The notes under the pieces: generated by a model
The model's database searches: none
Told to the model about the DNA's origin: nothing
Seen by the model: only the letters and a program-made list of their open reading frames with translations
DNA from: Clostridiales bacterium
Lineage (GTDB): Bacteria; Bacillota; Clostridia; Oscillospirales; CAG-272
DNA: 64,000 nt
Assembly (NCBI GenBank): GCA_021202555.1
Contig: JAJQCT010000006.1
Location: 33,079 to 97,078 of the forward strand
Direction of reading: 5' to 3'
Made by a program: the position numbers and the translations under genes
Shown here: piece after piece, positions 42,462 through 50,547 of the stretch
Position numbering within the stretch: position 1 is the stretch's first letter
Layout: each line of letters starts with the position of its first letter

Positions 42462-44330
42462 TTATATTTCCGCATCGCACGGGTGCTTTTTATAGTCAAT
42501 GAAAAACTTTTTGTACCATACAAGGAAGGTGAAAATCACCCATATTTTGCGCTGGCAGTTCACACGTCCCGATTTATGCCCGTCGAGAAGCGCGATAATT
42601 TTTTCCGTATCGAAAAATTCAGACGCATAGTCGGAGGTGAAATATTCCTTCACGACTGAATAGTATTTGTCCTCGCGCAGCCATTCTTTTATCGGAACGG
42701 GAAATCCTTTTTTGTGTCTCTTCGCCCATTCCTCGGGTAAAACCTCAGAGGCGGCGCGGCGAAATGCGTATTTTGACGCTTTTTCGTTTACGCGGTATTT
42801 TGACGGAATGCGCTCGGCGCTTTTCATTATCACGCGGTCAAGATAAGGGACGCGAAGCTCTATTGAATGCGCCATCGACATCTTGTCCGCTTTGAGAAGA
42901 ATATCTCCGGGCAGCCATAAGCATAGGTCGAGATACTGCTTTTTCGTCAGCTCGTCCTTATCCGCCACCTTTTCGTATATTGGCGCGGCAATCTCAAAGG
43001 GCAATTTGCCATTTCGGTATTTCGGCGTGAGAATTTCGTCAGCTTCCTTTGGCGTCATAACGTATGCTTCGCCTATAAAGTATTCCTCGGGGCGCTCACC
43101 GCCCTTAACAACGAAATCATGTCCCTTGAAATATGGCATATGCGCCGCAGTACTTGCGGCTGCGCGACGCACGGGGCGCGGAATGCGCTTATATTTCCTC
43201 ATTTCGGGCGTGTCCTCGTACCATTCGTAGCCGCCGAAAATCTCGTCAGCACCCTCGCCCGAAAGGACTACGGTGACGTATTTTCGCGTCAGCTTTGAGA
43301 GAAACCAGAGCGGGACAGATGACGGATTCGCCTGCGGCTCGTCCATGTGGTACTGTATGTCGGGGAATGCGTCAAAGCATTCGTCGGGCGTCAGTATTTC
43401 CGTGTGATGCTCGACGCCGAGAATTTCCGAAAGGCGCACGGCGTCGTTCGTCTCGTTGAATTTGTCGTCCGAGAACCCGACGGAAAAGGTGTGACGCGGC
43501 ATTAAGGTCGCCGTCACGTAGCTTGAATCAACGCCGCCCGAAAGAAACGAGCCGACGGGAACATCGCTGATTTTATGCGCTGTGACGGCGCTTTTCACCT
43601 CGTTTGCGATTTCGGCGACAAAATCATCCTCTGAGCGCTCCGTGTCCTCCTCAAAATCAATACTCCAATAGCGCTTTATTTCGAGATTTCCGTTCCTGAA
43701 TGTAAGCGTATGCGCGGGCGGGAGCTTGTAAATCCCCTCAAAGAAGGTTTCGTCTCCCGATGAATATTGAAACGAAAGATACGGACGAAGAGCGTTTTCG
43801 TTCACTGACGGTGTAAGCTCGGGATGCTCGAGCATTGCTTTAATCTCGCTGCCAAATACAATATTCTCTCCGATTCGGGCATAATAAAACGGCTTTATTC
43901 CGAAAAAGTCGCGCGCCGCGAAAAGAGTTTTCGCGTTTGCGTCCCATATGACGAACGCGAACATTCCGCGAAGCTTTTTGACTATCTCCTCGCCGTACTG
44001 TTCGTATCCGTGAAGCACGACCTCCGTGTCACAGCGCGTTTTGAAAACATGACCCTTTTCGATAAGGTCATCCCGAAGCTCCATAAAGTTGTAAATTTCG
44101 CCGTTGAATACGATGACGACGTGTCCGTCCTCGTTTTTCATAGGCTGTCCGCCGTCCGAAAGGTCTATTATCGAAAGGCGGCGAAAGCCGAGCGTAATCT
44201 TTTCATCGATATATGTTCCCCCGTCGTCGGGTCCCCGGTGCCGTATCCTTTCGCACATATTTCCGATAAGGCGTTCGCGGTCAAATCCCGCCTCGCCGCC
44301 GCTTGTCGTAAAACCTATAAATCCGCACAT
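42462..44330 (-). CDS. asnB: Asparagine synthetase, glutamine-hydrolysing, possibly AsnH-like
   Basis: 622 residues. Cys2 after the initiator Met is the glutaminase nucleophile (MCGFIGF), with RHRGPDD and FNGEIYN; the synthetase part has the PP-loop LSGGVDSSYVTA and SGEGADEIFGGYEWY. It makes Asn from Asp, or, as Lactococcus AsnH does, amidates D-Asp in the peptidoglycan bridge. The linked D-Asp ligase and racemase favour the second. The ATG at 44330 is required by the Cys2 rule; the ribosome site is weak (GGGGG). First gene of the operon, with a hairpin-leader promoter. Confidence 0.88.
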   Translation of the reverse strand: MCGFIGFTTSGGEAGFDRERLIGNMCERIRHRGPDDGGTYIDEKITLGFRRLSIIDLSDGGQPMKNEDGHVVIVFNGEIYNFMELRDDLIEKGHVFKTRCDTEVVLHGYEQYGEEIVKKLRGMFAFVIWDANAKTLFAARDFFGIKPFYYARIGENIVFGSEIKAMLEHPELTPSVNENALRPYLSFQYSSGDETFFEGIYKLPPAHTLTFRNGNLEIKRYWSIDFEEDTERSEDDFVAEIANEVKSAVTAHKISDVPVGSFLSGGVDSSYVTATLMPRHTFSVGFSDDKFNETNDAVRLSEILGVEHHTEILTPDECFDAFPDIQYHMDEPQANPSSVPLWFLSKLTRKYVTVVLSGEGADEIFGGYEWYEDTPEMRKYKRIPRPVRRAAASTAAHMPYFKGHDFVVKGGERPEEYFIGEAYVMTPKEADEILTPKYRNGKLPFEIAAPIYEKVADKDELTKKQYLDLCLWLPGDILLKADKMSMAHSIELRVPYLDRVIMKSAERIPSKYRVNEKASKYAFRRAASEVLPEEWAKRHKKGFPVPIKEWLREDKYYSVVKEYFTSDYASEFFDTEKIIALLDGHKSGRVNCQRKIWVIFTFLVWYKKFFIDYKKHPCDAEI

Positions 44331-44408
44331 ATATATAACCCCCACAGCTTTATATATATCAAACCGCACGCATCCGCACGGTTATCATGTTATTATAACA
44401 TAAAATTG

Positions 44409-44498
44409 AGCGCAGTACCGCGAATCTTGATGACTTCCATTGTGAACCACAGGTTCACAATGGAATGTCTTTGAATCTGCGATTCATCCTTCAATGTT
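44409..44498 (-). repeat. Hairpin-leader repeat in the asnB leader
   Basis: Copy of the family at 19-348; its second hairpin CCATTGTGAACC/GGTTCACAATGG parallels the first unit there. On the minus strand it forms the beginning of the asnB transcript. Confidence 0.7.
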
Positions 44499-44527
44499 AT
44501 TTTACCATAAAACAGAGAGAGTTTCAA
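44499..44527 (-). promoter_or_regulatory. Promoter of the asnB-murE operon at the repeat edge
   Basis: On the minus strand TTGAAA (44522-44527) and TAAAAT (44499-44504) are 17 bp apart, directly before the leader hairpin. A second TATAAT on the minus strand at 44391-44396 has no convincing -35. Confidence 0.6.
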
Positions 44528-44598
44528 GCATAAAAAGCGTATATCGAAAATATGTGTTTCACCGCATAAAAGCATTCGCTTCGGCAAATAATTTTTTT

Positions 44599-45012
44599 AT
44601 GAAAAACATTTTTATTTGCGGCGCGGGAGCCATAGCCGCTGTAGTCTCGCTTTTAGTCGTGCTTACTTCCCTTTCGGTTTCCGCTTCGGACACGGAATAT
44701 GACGAATACATTTTAGCCTCATATATAGAGGGCGCCGCGGGCGGCGAGAGCCTCGCCGTAATGATTTCCGTCGGCGATGTCCTTGTCAACCGTGCCGCGT
44801 CGGAAAATTTTTCCCCGTCCGTAACATCAAACGGCGCCTCTCTTTTGATTATGCCGAAAAAACCGTCCGAGATGGCGCTTTTCGCGGCATCACTCTCTCT
44901 GTCTGGTGTTGACCTGACGGACGGCGCGACAAATTTTTATTTTTCGGAAAACCACTCTTTAATTGACGGAGGTGTGACGTTTGAAATCGACGGGTTTGTG
45001 TTTGTGAAATAA
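44599..45012 (+). CDS. Short secreted SleB/CwlJ-like wall-hydrolase fragment
   Basis: 137 residues with a signal peptide (hydrophobic 6-30, SVSAS). The mature part resembles the SleB/CwlJ hydrolase domain: SYIEGAAGGESLAVMISVGDVLVNRAAS and DLTDGATNFYFSE. It is shorter than the family, the key EARGE-type motif is altered to IEGAAGGE, and the middle is compressed, so activity is doubtful. No strong ribosome site precedes the ATG. It lies 150 bp before spoIVB, which suits a sporulation role, but this is inference. Confidence 0.6.
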   Translation: MKNIFICGAGAIAAVVSLLVVLTSLSVSASDTEYDEYILASYIEGAAGGESLAVMISVGDVLVNRAASENFSPSVTSNGASLLIMPKKPSEMALFAASLSLSGVDLTDGATNFYFSENHSLIDGGVTFEIDGFVFVK

Positions 45013-45164
45013 GGCAAATCGGCGATTTTCGTCTTTCGGGCGAGGGTGAGATATGAGGATTTTTGAAAGTATTGTATAACATAAAAGGTCGGCGGCGCGG
45101 CAAATATAAAAGAGACGCGGCGCATCTTCGCGGCGCGTCATATGAATGCGGTGCGGGGATAAAT

Positions 45165-46199
45165 ATGCGGAAAAATAAAATTTTGAGAATAATCGCCGCC
45201 GCTCTTTTGTCGGTGACGGCGGTATTCGCGCTCCTGCCGACTGCGGCGGCTGCGGGAAACGAAACAAACGCTGTATGTATCGGCGGTTTTCCTTTCGGCG
45301 TGCGCGTCATGACTGACGGGGTAAGCGTCGCCGAAATCGAGGAAGTGACGCTTGGCGACGGGTCGGGCGCCTGTCCTGCAAAGGACGCCGGTCTGAATGT
45401 TCACGACGTGATAACAGGCGCGAACGGGACGAGGATTACAACATCGGAAGAGCTGCTTCGGATAATCGCCGAATCATCGGGCGACATTGAAATAAAATAC
45501 AGGTGCGGCGGCACGGAAAGAACCGCGACTGTTACGCCTGTGACAGACGCTGACGGGAATCGGCGGGTCGGAATATGGGTGCGCGACAGCACGGCTGGAA
45601 TCGGAACGGTGACGTTTTACAACCCCGAAACGGGCGGATTTGCGGGTCTCGGTCACGGAATATGCGATGCCGGTACAGGCGAGCTTACGCCTGTGGTGTC
45701 CGGCATCGTCACCGATGTGACAATTTCGGGAGTAAACCGAGGAACTGCCGGCGTGCCGGGTGAAATTCGCGGATATTTCGGCACGGAAACGCTCGGAAAG
45801 CTGCTGAAAAATTCGGTGACGGGAATTTACGGCGTTCTGACGACGCTTCCCGACGGCGGTGAAATTTATGAGATAGCTCCGAGAGCGGACGTGCGCGAGG
45901 GCGAGGTCACGATAAGGACAACGCTCGAAAACGGACAGACAAGAGACTATTCGGCGGAAATTACCGACGTCGATTATTCGTCCGTTTTCGGCAAGAGCTT
46001 TGTCGTCGTGATTACCGACCCCGAGCTTATCGGAATTTCGGGCGGAATCGTACAGGGAATGTCGGGCAGCCCCATTATACAGAACGGAAAGCTTGTCGGC
46101 GCGGTTACTCACGTCATGGTAAGCGATCCGACGAGGGGATACGGCATTTTTGCCGAGACGATGTACGACGAGCTGTGTGGCATTGACAAAAGCGAATGA
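45165..46199 (+). CDS. spoIVB: SpoIVB sporulation peptidase
   Basis: 344 residues: one N-terminal membrane/signal helix, a PDZ domain (about 55-130, NVHDVITGANGTRITTSEELL) and an S55 serine peptidase. The catalytic His is in GFAGLGHGICD and Ser in GMSGSPIIQNGKLVGAVTHV. In the family, SpoIVB is secreted from the forespore and cleaves SpoIVFA to activate pro-sigma-K processing. The ATG at 45165 has CGGGGA upstream. It usually adjoins spo0A but here does not. Confidence 0.95.
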   Translation: MRKNKILRIIAAALLSVTAVFALLPTAAAAGNETNAVCIGGFPFGVRVMTDGVSVAEIEEVTLGDGSGACPAKDAGLNVHDVITGANGTRITTSEELLRIIAESSGDIEIKYRCGGTERTATVTPVTDADGNRRVGIWVRDSTAGIGTVTFYNPETGGFAGLGHGICDAGTGELTPVVSGIVTDVTISGVNRGTAGVPGEIRGYFGTETLGKLLKNSVTGIYGVLTTLPDGGEIYEIAPRADVREGEVTIRTTLENGQTRDYSAEITDVDYSSVFGKSFVVVITDPELIGISGGIVQGMSGSPIIQNGKLVGAVTHVMVSDPTRGYGIFAETMYDELCGIDKSE

Positions 46200-46214
46200 T
46201 TAAATCGTCAAAAA

Positions 46215-46245
46215 AATCTCCCGCGCGGTATCCCGTGCGGGAGAT
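46215..46245. terminator. Terminator between spoIVB and the Gly-rich gene
   Basis: AATCTCCCGCGCGG pairs with CCGTGCGGGAGATT (one mismatch), with A-tract before and T-rich sequence after; works in both directions for the convergent genes. Confidence 0.85.
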
Positions 46246-46258
46246 TTGCCTTTTGCGT

Positions 46259-46600
46259 TCAGATAAACAAAAATGCGAAAACGAGTACAAGGATTGCGGT
46301 TATTGCGCCGATTACCCAGCCAAAGCAGCCGTAGTAGGGACGTCTCCAGCCCCATCCCCAGCCCCAGCCGCGATTTCCGCGCGGACCTCTCGGCGGGGGA
46401 CCTCCGGGTCCTCCTCTCGGTGCGCCTCCTCTCGGTCCTCCGCCGCGGGGCATACCGCCGCGCGGACCTCCTCTGAAGCCGCCTCCGCGTGAACCGCCTC
46501 CAAAGCTGCCGCCGCCACCGCCGTGACCGCCGCCTCCGAAACTTCCTCCGCCTCCGCCGTGACCGCCGCCACCGCCGAAGCCTCCACCGCCTCCGGGCAT
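46259..46600 (-). CDS. Glycine-rich protein with C-terminal membrane helix
   Basis: 113 residues. Residues 1-75 are almost wholly Gly with Arg, Pro and Phe (GGGGGFGGGGGHGGGGG), followed by a Trp/Tyr-rich patch GWGWGWGWRRPYYG and one C-terminal helix of about 20 residues. GGAGG precedes the ATG. Tail-anchored low-complexity proteins of this kind are common in clostridia and unstudied. Other frames over this region are composition artefacts. Confidence 0.65.
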   Translation of the reverse strand: MPGGGGGFGGGGGHGGGGGSFGGGGHGGGGGSFGGGSRGGGFRGGPRGGMPRGGGPRGGAPRGGPGGPPPRGPRGNRGWGWGWGWRRPYYGCFGWVIGAITAILVLVFAFLFI

Positions 46601-46700
46601 GATTTTATCCTCCTGTTTCTAAAATTTCTGCATTATAGGTCTTGCACAGCATACCTTTGATTCATATGCGAATACATTATACACCGTCCCTGCCGTTATG

Positions 46701-47636
46701 TCAAGCTCCGACATCCGATTTTTCGCCATTCTTAAGCTTCTTCAGTCCGCGCGCCGCGTTCGCGGCGGATACTGCTCCGATGACGAAAACGACAATACAG
46801 ACAATACTGCCGACCGCTCGGTTTATCAGGGCAGTAAATTCCGCGTCACCGCCGAACTCCGCATTAAGCGCCGTCTGAAGCGATACAAGCGACACGAGCG
46901 AATCGGCAAGACACAGGTTGCGCAGCGTCATTGTCGAGGGCGACCGCGTGCGCGATGCCTTTTGAGTGTTTATTATCGCAAATCCGAGCTTTATAAACGT
47001 ATATGTTGCGACGGCGTAAATCATCATTCCGGGGTATTCTTTTTTGTAATCGGTCGAAAGCGTGACGGTTACGATTCCAACAAGAACAAAGCTCATCAGA
47101 ATGAACATACAGCCCGACACAAGGTATGTAAGCAGCTCGTATCTTTGCGATTCCTTTGTATGATTGTGCCTCAGCGTCGTGCGTATCGAAAAAATGCGAA
47201 TAACGGAGAGCAGAAAATAATAAGCCGCGAGCGAAACATAAAAGGACGATCCGCTCCGCACACCGACTACGGCGTTGAATGCGGCGTAAATCGAGTTGAG
47301 CGTGAAGTTTACGGACGCGGTAGCCGCGGTGCGGTATGAGTAATCTGTGATTATGCGCTCCGCGCGCTTGTTTGTGCGGATTTTGCGGAACGTATCAGAT
47401 AAGCGTATATTCTTTATTATGTACCCGATGTCGTTTACTACGTAAAGCACTGAAAACGCCACCGAGGCTCCCGACAGCATGAAAAGCGCCGCCGCTGCCG
47501 GGGTTATTTCATCGTATCGGACAACATATACTATTGTAAAGGCGGAAAGAACTATAGATGTCGTGTAAAGCAGAATCCTCACGGCAACCGACAGCTTCGG
47601 CAGACTGTTGGTTATATGCGTTATGCGAAGCTTCAT
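46701..47636 (-). CDS. Multi-helix membrane protein (paralogue of 32314-33216)
   Basis: 311 residues with about seven membrane helices. The final block SLVSLQTALNAEFGGDAEF then SIVCIVVFVIGAVSAA corresponds to the same region of the protein at 32314-33216, as do the middle SLAAYYFLLSVIR and MIYAVATYTF. AAGAGG precedes the ATG. Unlike its relative it has no regulator beside it. Function unknown. Confidence 0.65.
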   Translation of the reverse strand: MKLRITHITNSLPKLSVAVRILLYTTSIVLSAFTIVYVVRYDEITPAAAALFMLSGASVAFSVLYVVNDIGYIIKNIRLSDTFRKIRTNKRAERIITDYSYRTAATASVNFTLNSIYAAFNAVVGVRSGSSFYVSLAAYYFLLSVIRIFSIRTTLRHNHTKESQRYELLTYLVSGCMFILMSFVLVGIVTVTLSTDYKKEYPGMMIYAVATYTFIKLGFAIINTQKASRTRSPSTMTLRNLCLADSLVSLVSLQTALNAEFGGDAEFTALINRAVGSIVCIVVFVIGAVSAANAARGLKKLKNGEKSDVGA

Positions 47637-47759
47637 CGTCTACCTCTTTCTCTTGATTTTACATCTATATAGTATAGCACAAAATGATGAAATGCGCAAA
47701 TGCTTCAATGAGGTATTTTTATATGGCGCCGGTTAATCGCCCGTTCATTTTTGGTATTT

Positions 47760-47891
47760 GCGGTTTTGCGCTCAATGTGGTAAGACGTTGCGGAGCGTGC
47801 TATACGCACCTCCGCAAGTCTGTCAAATAATTTTATCAAATCATAGATTTGATAAAATTATTTGCGGTAAAGCGCACTTTTATGGTATAAT
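47760..47891 (+). repeat. Plus-oriented hairpin-leader repeat ending in a promoter
   Basis: Contains TGCGGTTTTGCGCTC, the arm pair TTGCGGAG.../CTCCGCAA, AGTCTGTCAAATA and a long palindrome around TCAAATCATAGATTTGA, in the order of the 108-bp unit at 7285 read on its minus strand. At its end TTGCGG (47862-47867) and TATAAT (47886-47891), 18 bp apart, could be the vanZ-like gene promoter. Confidence 0.65.
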
Positions 47892-47924
47892 AATCAACAC
47901 AGCATAAAAGGGGGATTACAATCA

Positions 47925-48419
47925 ATGAAAACAAAGAGACGCATTATACTGCCGATACTCATATTTCTGGCGCTCACGTTCATATGGTTAAATTCCGCGA
48001 TGGATTCCGTCGTGTCGGATGAGGAAAGCAGCCGTATACTCGATTTTCTGAACCGCATAACCGAGGCGATTTTCAACCGCTCGCTTACGCTTCACGTCGT
48101 CCGAAAGCTTGCGCACTTTGTGGAATTTGCAGTTCTCGGCGGGCTTTTCTATCTTTCAGTCGCGCTTTTCGACACCTCGCCGTCTTTGCGAATCTACATA
48201 TCAGAGACACTCTCGCTTATCGTCGCGCTGATTGACGAAACAATACAGCTTTCATCGGACGGGCGATCATCGCAGGTGACGGATGTCTGGCTCGACAGCC
48301 TCGGATCTTTTTCGGCGATTTTATGCCTTGCGCTGCTGTTTGCGCTGCTTCATCTCGATAAAGGCGGGGACAATACGGCAAAAATCACCGACAAAGGCGA
48401 CGGGAATTTGCCGGAATAG
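47925..48419 (+). CDS. VanZ-family membrane protein
   Basis: 164 residues with four membrane helices and the VanZ signatures KLAHFVEFAVLGGLFY and ALIDETIQLSSDGRSSQVTDVWLDSLGS. VanZ confers modest teicoplanin resistance in enterococci, but most family members have no proven role. AAGGGGG precedes the ATG. A single gene behind a repeat-borne promoter. Confidence 0.88.
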   Translation: MKTKRRIILPILIFLALTFIWLNSAMDSVVSDEESSRILDFLNRITEAIFNRSLTLHVVRKLAHFVEFAVLGGLFYLSVALFDTSPSLRIYISETLSLIVALIDETIQLSSDGRSSQVTDVWLDSLGSFSAILCLALLFALLHLDKGGDNTAKITDKGDGNLPE

Positions 48420-48489
48420 CATATTTCAAAAATCGGACGGCGCCGCGTCAGCACCGTCCGATTTTAAACAACAATGTTACTTGCGGAAT

Positions 48490-49056
48490 TTATTTTTTGC
48501 CGTATTCGGCGTAAACATTGTCGTCGCTTTTTCCGAAGAACACGGCAATAATATCGAGAATGCCCTCGACCGTGAGAATAACTCCCGCGAATATTCCCGC
48601 GACCGAAACGGTTGTAAACGGATTACAAACGATAATTACCCCCGCTATAATCGACAAAACGGCGCTGATAAGCGCGAAAATCCAACGCTTTTGCTTCAGT
48701 CTCAAAAGGTCTATTGACCACTGAACCTTGACGACACCCGTCAGAAGCACGATAATTCCGTAAATAACGGCGATGACGGAAAGGGTAGCCGTGACCCAGC
48801 CCGATTTGCAAATGCAGAAGATTCCGACAGCAAGCCCGATAATGCCCTCCGTCAGCTTCGTCCCGACCGTCGCTTCCCTGACAGGCGTGAGAAAATAGCC
48901 GATTATGTTGAAAAGCCCCATAACGGCAAACACGACGCCGACGATGACAATTATTCCGCCGATAAAATCTACGGGGTTGACGAGCAGCACAATTCCGAGG
49001 AGAATCTCGCAAATGCTTAAAATAAGATTTCCCGCGCTGTTTTTGATTTTCTTCAT
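48490..49056 (-). CDS. DUF308 (HdeD-like) membrane protein 1
   Basis: 188 residues with six hydrophobic helices in three similar pairs, as in the DUF308/HdeD family. Examples are EILLGIVLLVNPVDFIGG and LSIIAGVIIVCNPFTT. HdeD is acid-stress related in E. coli; roles in Firmicutes are unknown. AGGAGG lies before the ATG. It faces the TetR gene across a shared dyad and is paralogous to 49960-50544. Confidence 0.82.
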   Translation of the reverse strand: MKKIKNSAGNLILSICEILLGIVLLVNPVDFIGGIIVIVGVVFAVMGLFNIIGYFLTPVREATVGTKLTEGIIGLAVGIFCICKSGWVTATLSVIAVIYGIIVLLTGVVKVQWSIDLLRLKQKRWIFALISAVLSIIAGVIIVCNPFTTVSVAGIFAGVILTVEGILDIIAVFFGKSDDNVYAEYGKK

Positions 49057-49124
49057 GACGTAAAGTCCTCCTGTGCTTTATTGAGGCGTTTTTTTATAAA
49101 GCGCCCGCTTTGTCAAATTTACTC

Positions 49125-49214
49125 TTGACAAAAGTGAATATAGGTGATACAATTGTTTCGGTGAGATAACTGTATCGACGAAACAATTATATCATACGAG
49201 GTCGGAAAGTGCAA
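49125..49214. promoter_or_regulatory. Face-to-face promoters with TetR-type dyad
   Basis: Plus promoter: TTGACA (49125-49130), TACAAT (49148-49153), 17 bp. Minus promoter: TTGCAC (49209-49214), TATAAT (49186-49191), 17 bp. Both -10 boxes lie inside the arms of an inverted repeat: GATACAATTGTTTCG (49146-49160) and its near-perfect mirror CGAAACAATTATATC (49179-49193). One bound dimer pair would cover both starts. The half-site ACTGTATCG recurs at about 49246. Confidence 0.7.
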
Positions 49215-49288
49215 TATCTTCCCGTCGGAGTAGACAAATTGCGCAAAACTGTATCGTCAAAGCAAAAAAGGAGGATTTGAAACGGAAC

Positions 49289-49834
49289 ATGGACGGAAAG
49301 AAAACGGAGCTTGAGCGGCGCGACGTACTTAGGCTTTCAAATGAAGAATCAAACAAAATCTCGCGGGAATGCATTTCCCTTTCGCTGATTTACCTTTTGA
49401 AAAGCAAGGATTTGTCGAAAATCACGATAACGGAGCTTGTGACGAGAGCGGGCGTGTCGCGCGCGACATTTTACCGCAATTATTCCTCAAAAGAGGATGT
49501 CCTCGCAGAAATCGAAAACGAAATCTTTTCGCGCATTGATAATTTCAACAGCGAAATGTTCGAGACTGACAGATACGAATGGTGTCTTTCGGTATTCCGC
49601 GAATTTGAAAAAAACGCCGAAATAATCAAGCTTTTGCTCTCTACCTGCATGAATTTCTTTGCGGCAGGCTTTTTCACAAATCCGATAGCGCAGACAGCGC
49701 GCGACAAGCCCGACCATTACCGCCTCTCCGCGATAAAGGGCGCGGTTCTGGCAGTCGCGCTCGAATGGATTGCCGCCGGAATGAGGGAAACTCCCGAGGA
49801 GCTTGCAGCGCTTTGCTCAAAGCTTAAATTTTAA
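49289..49834 (+). CDS. TetR-family regulator
   Basis: 181 residues with a clear HTH (LSKITITELVTRAGVSRATFYRNYSSKEDVLAEI) and a short variable C-terminal domain. An in-frame TTG at 49277 is too close to the GGAGG; the ATG at 49289 is somewhat far from it, so the start is uncertain. It probably controls itself and the DUF308 gene through the dyad at 49146-49193. Confidence 0.85.
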   Translation: MDGKKTELERRDVLRLSNEESNKISRECISLSLIYLLKSKDLSKITITELVTRAGVSRATFYRNYSSKEDVLAEIENEIFSRIDNFNSEMFETDRYEWCLSVFREFEKNAEIIKLLLSTCMNFFAAGFFTNPIAQTARDKPDHYRLSAIKGAVLAVALEWIAAGMRETPEELAALCSKLKF

Positions 49835-49860
49835 TTCTGAGAAAAAACACGCATTTACTG

Positions 49861-49921
49861 TTGCAAAAGGTCGCAAAAGCATTTATAATATACATGATGT
49901 CAATCACATGATTTACATCAT
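49861..49921 (+). promoter_or_regulatory. Promoter and dyad upstream of DUF308 protein 2
   Basis: TTGCAA (49861-49866) and TATAAT (49884-49889), 17-bp spacer. Just downstream lies the inverted repeat ATGATGT (49894-49900) / ACATCAT (49915-49921) with an inner AATCA..TGATT. It is a candidate site for the Rrf2 regulator encoded two genes on. Confidence 0.6.
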
Positions 49922-49959
49922 ATGCGGTCTTCCCCGCATAAATTATTAAGGAGGCTTTC

Positions 49960-50544
49960 ATGCTCAAAAAATTATCGTCCCGCGTCGGCACACTTATGCT
50001 CGCCGTCGGAGAAATTCTTCTCGGCGTACTTTTCCTATCAATTTACGATTATATCGGTACGCTCATCGTCATTTTCGGCGCCGCTCTCACCCTGATTGGC
50101 GTCGTCAACGTCATTTTGTATTTTATCCGAAATCCGCTGAAAGCGGCTGAAAAGCATTATCTTTCGCTTGGACTCTTTCTGATTCTGGCGGGCATTTTCT
50201 GCGTTATGCGGTATGACTTTATAATCGGAATGTTCACGGATCTCTTCGTGATTTTCGGCGTATTGATGCTTGTCGTCGGAATATCAAAACTCGAGCTTAT
50301 GATAAACCGCGCGAGAATCCACGACAAAAGCTGGAGAGTTCATCTTATAAGCACGATTCTGACGATAGCGGCGGCGGTATTTGTGATTGCAGACCCCGTT
50401 GAATCCTCCGAAATAATCCGTATTGTTTTCGCGGTTTCGCTCATAATTGAGGGCGCGGCTGACATTCTGGCGCTGCTTTTGGCAGGCGAGGAAAAGCCGA
50501 AGCAGACCGAGAACGGCGCGGCAGTCGACGCATCGGAAAATTAA
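49960..50544 (+). CDS. DUF308 (HdeD-like) membrane protein 2
   Basis: 194 residues, six helices, paralogous to 48490-49056: both open with a short basic segment, then GxLxLxxxEILLGxxxL. Acidic C-terminal tail (EEKPKQTENGAAVDASEN). AAGGAGG precedes the ATG. Followed after 3 bp by an Rrf2 regulator, so this copy belongs to another regulatory unit than its relative. Confidence 0.82.
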   Translation: MLKKLSSRVGTLMLAVGEILLGVLFLSIYDYIGTLIVIFGAALTLIGVVNVILYFIRNPLKAAEKHYLSLGLFLILAGIFCVMRYDFIIGMFTDLFVIFGVLMLVVGISKLELMINRARIHDKSWRVHLISTILTIAAAVFVIADPVESSEIIRIVFAVSLIIEGAADILALLLAGEEKPKQTENGAAVDASEN

Positions 50545-50547
50545 GAT

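Noticed and set aside
46312..46587. Ala/Glu-rich protein in a second frame of the Gly-rich gene
   Set aside because: Low-complexity Gly codons give open alternative frames; only the frame with GGAGG and the C-terminal helix is credible.
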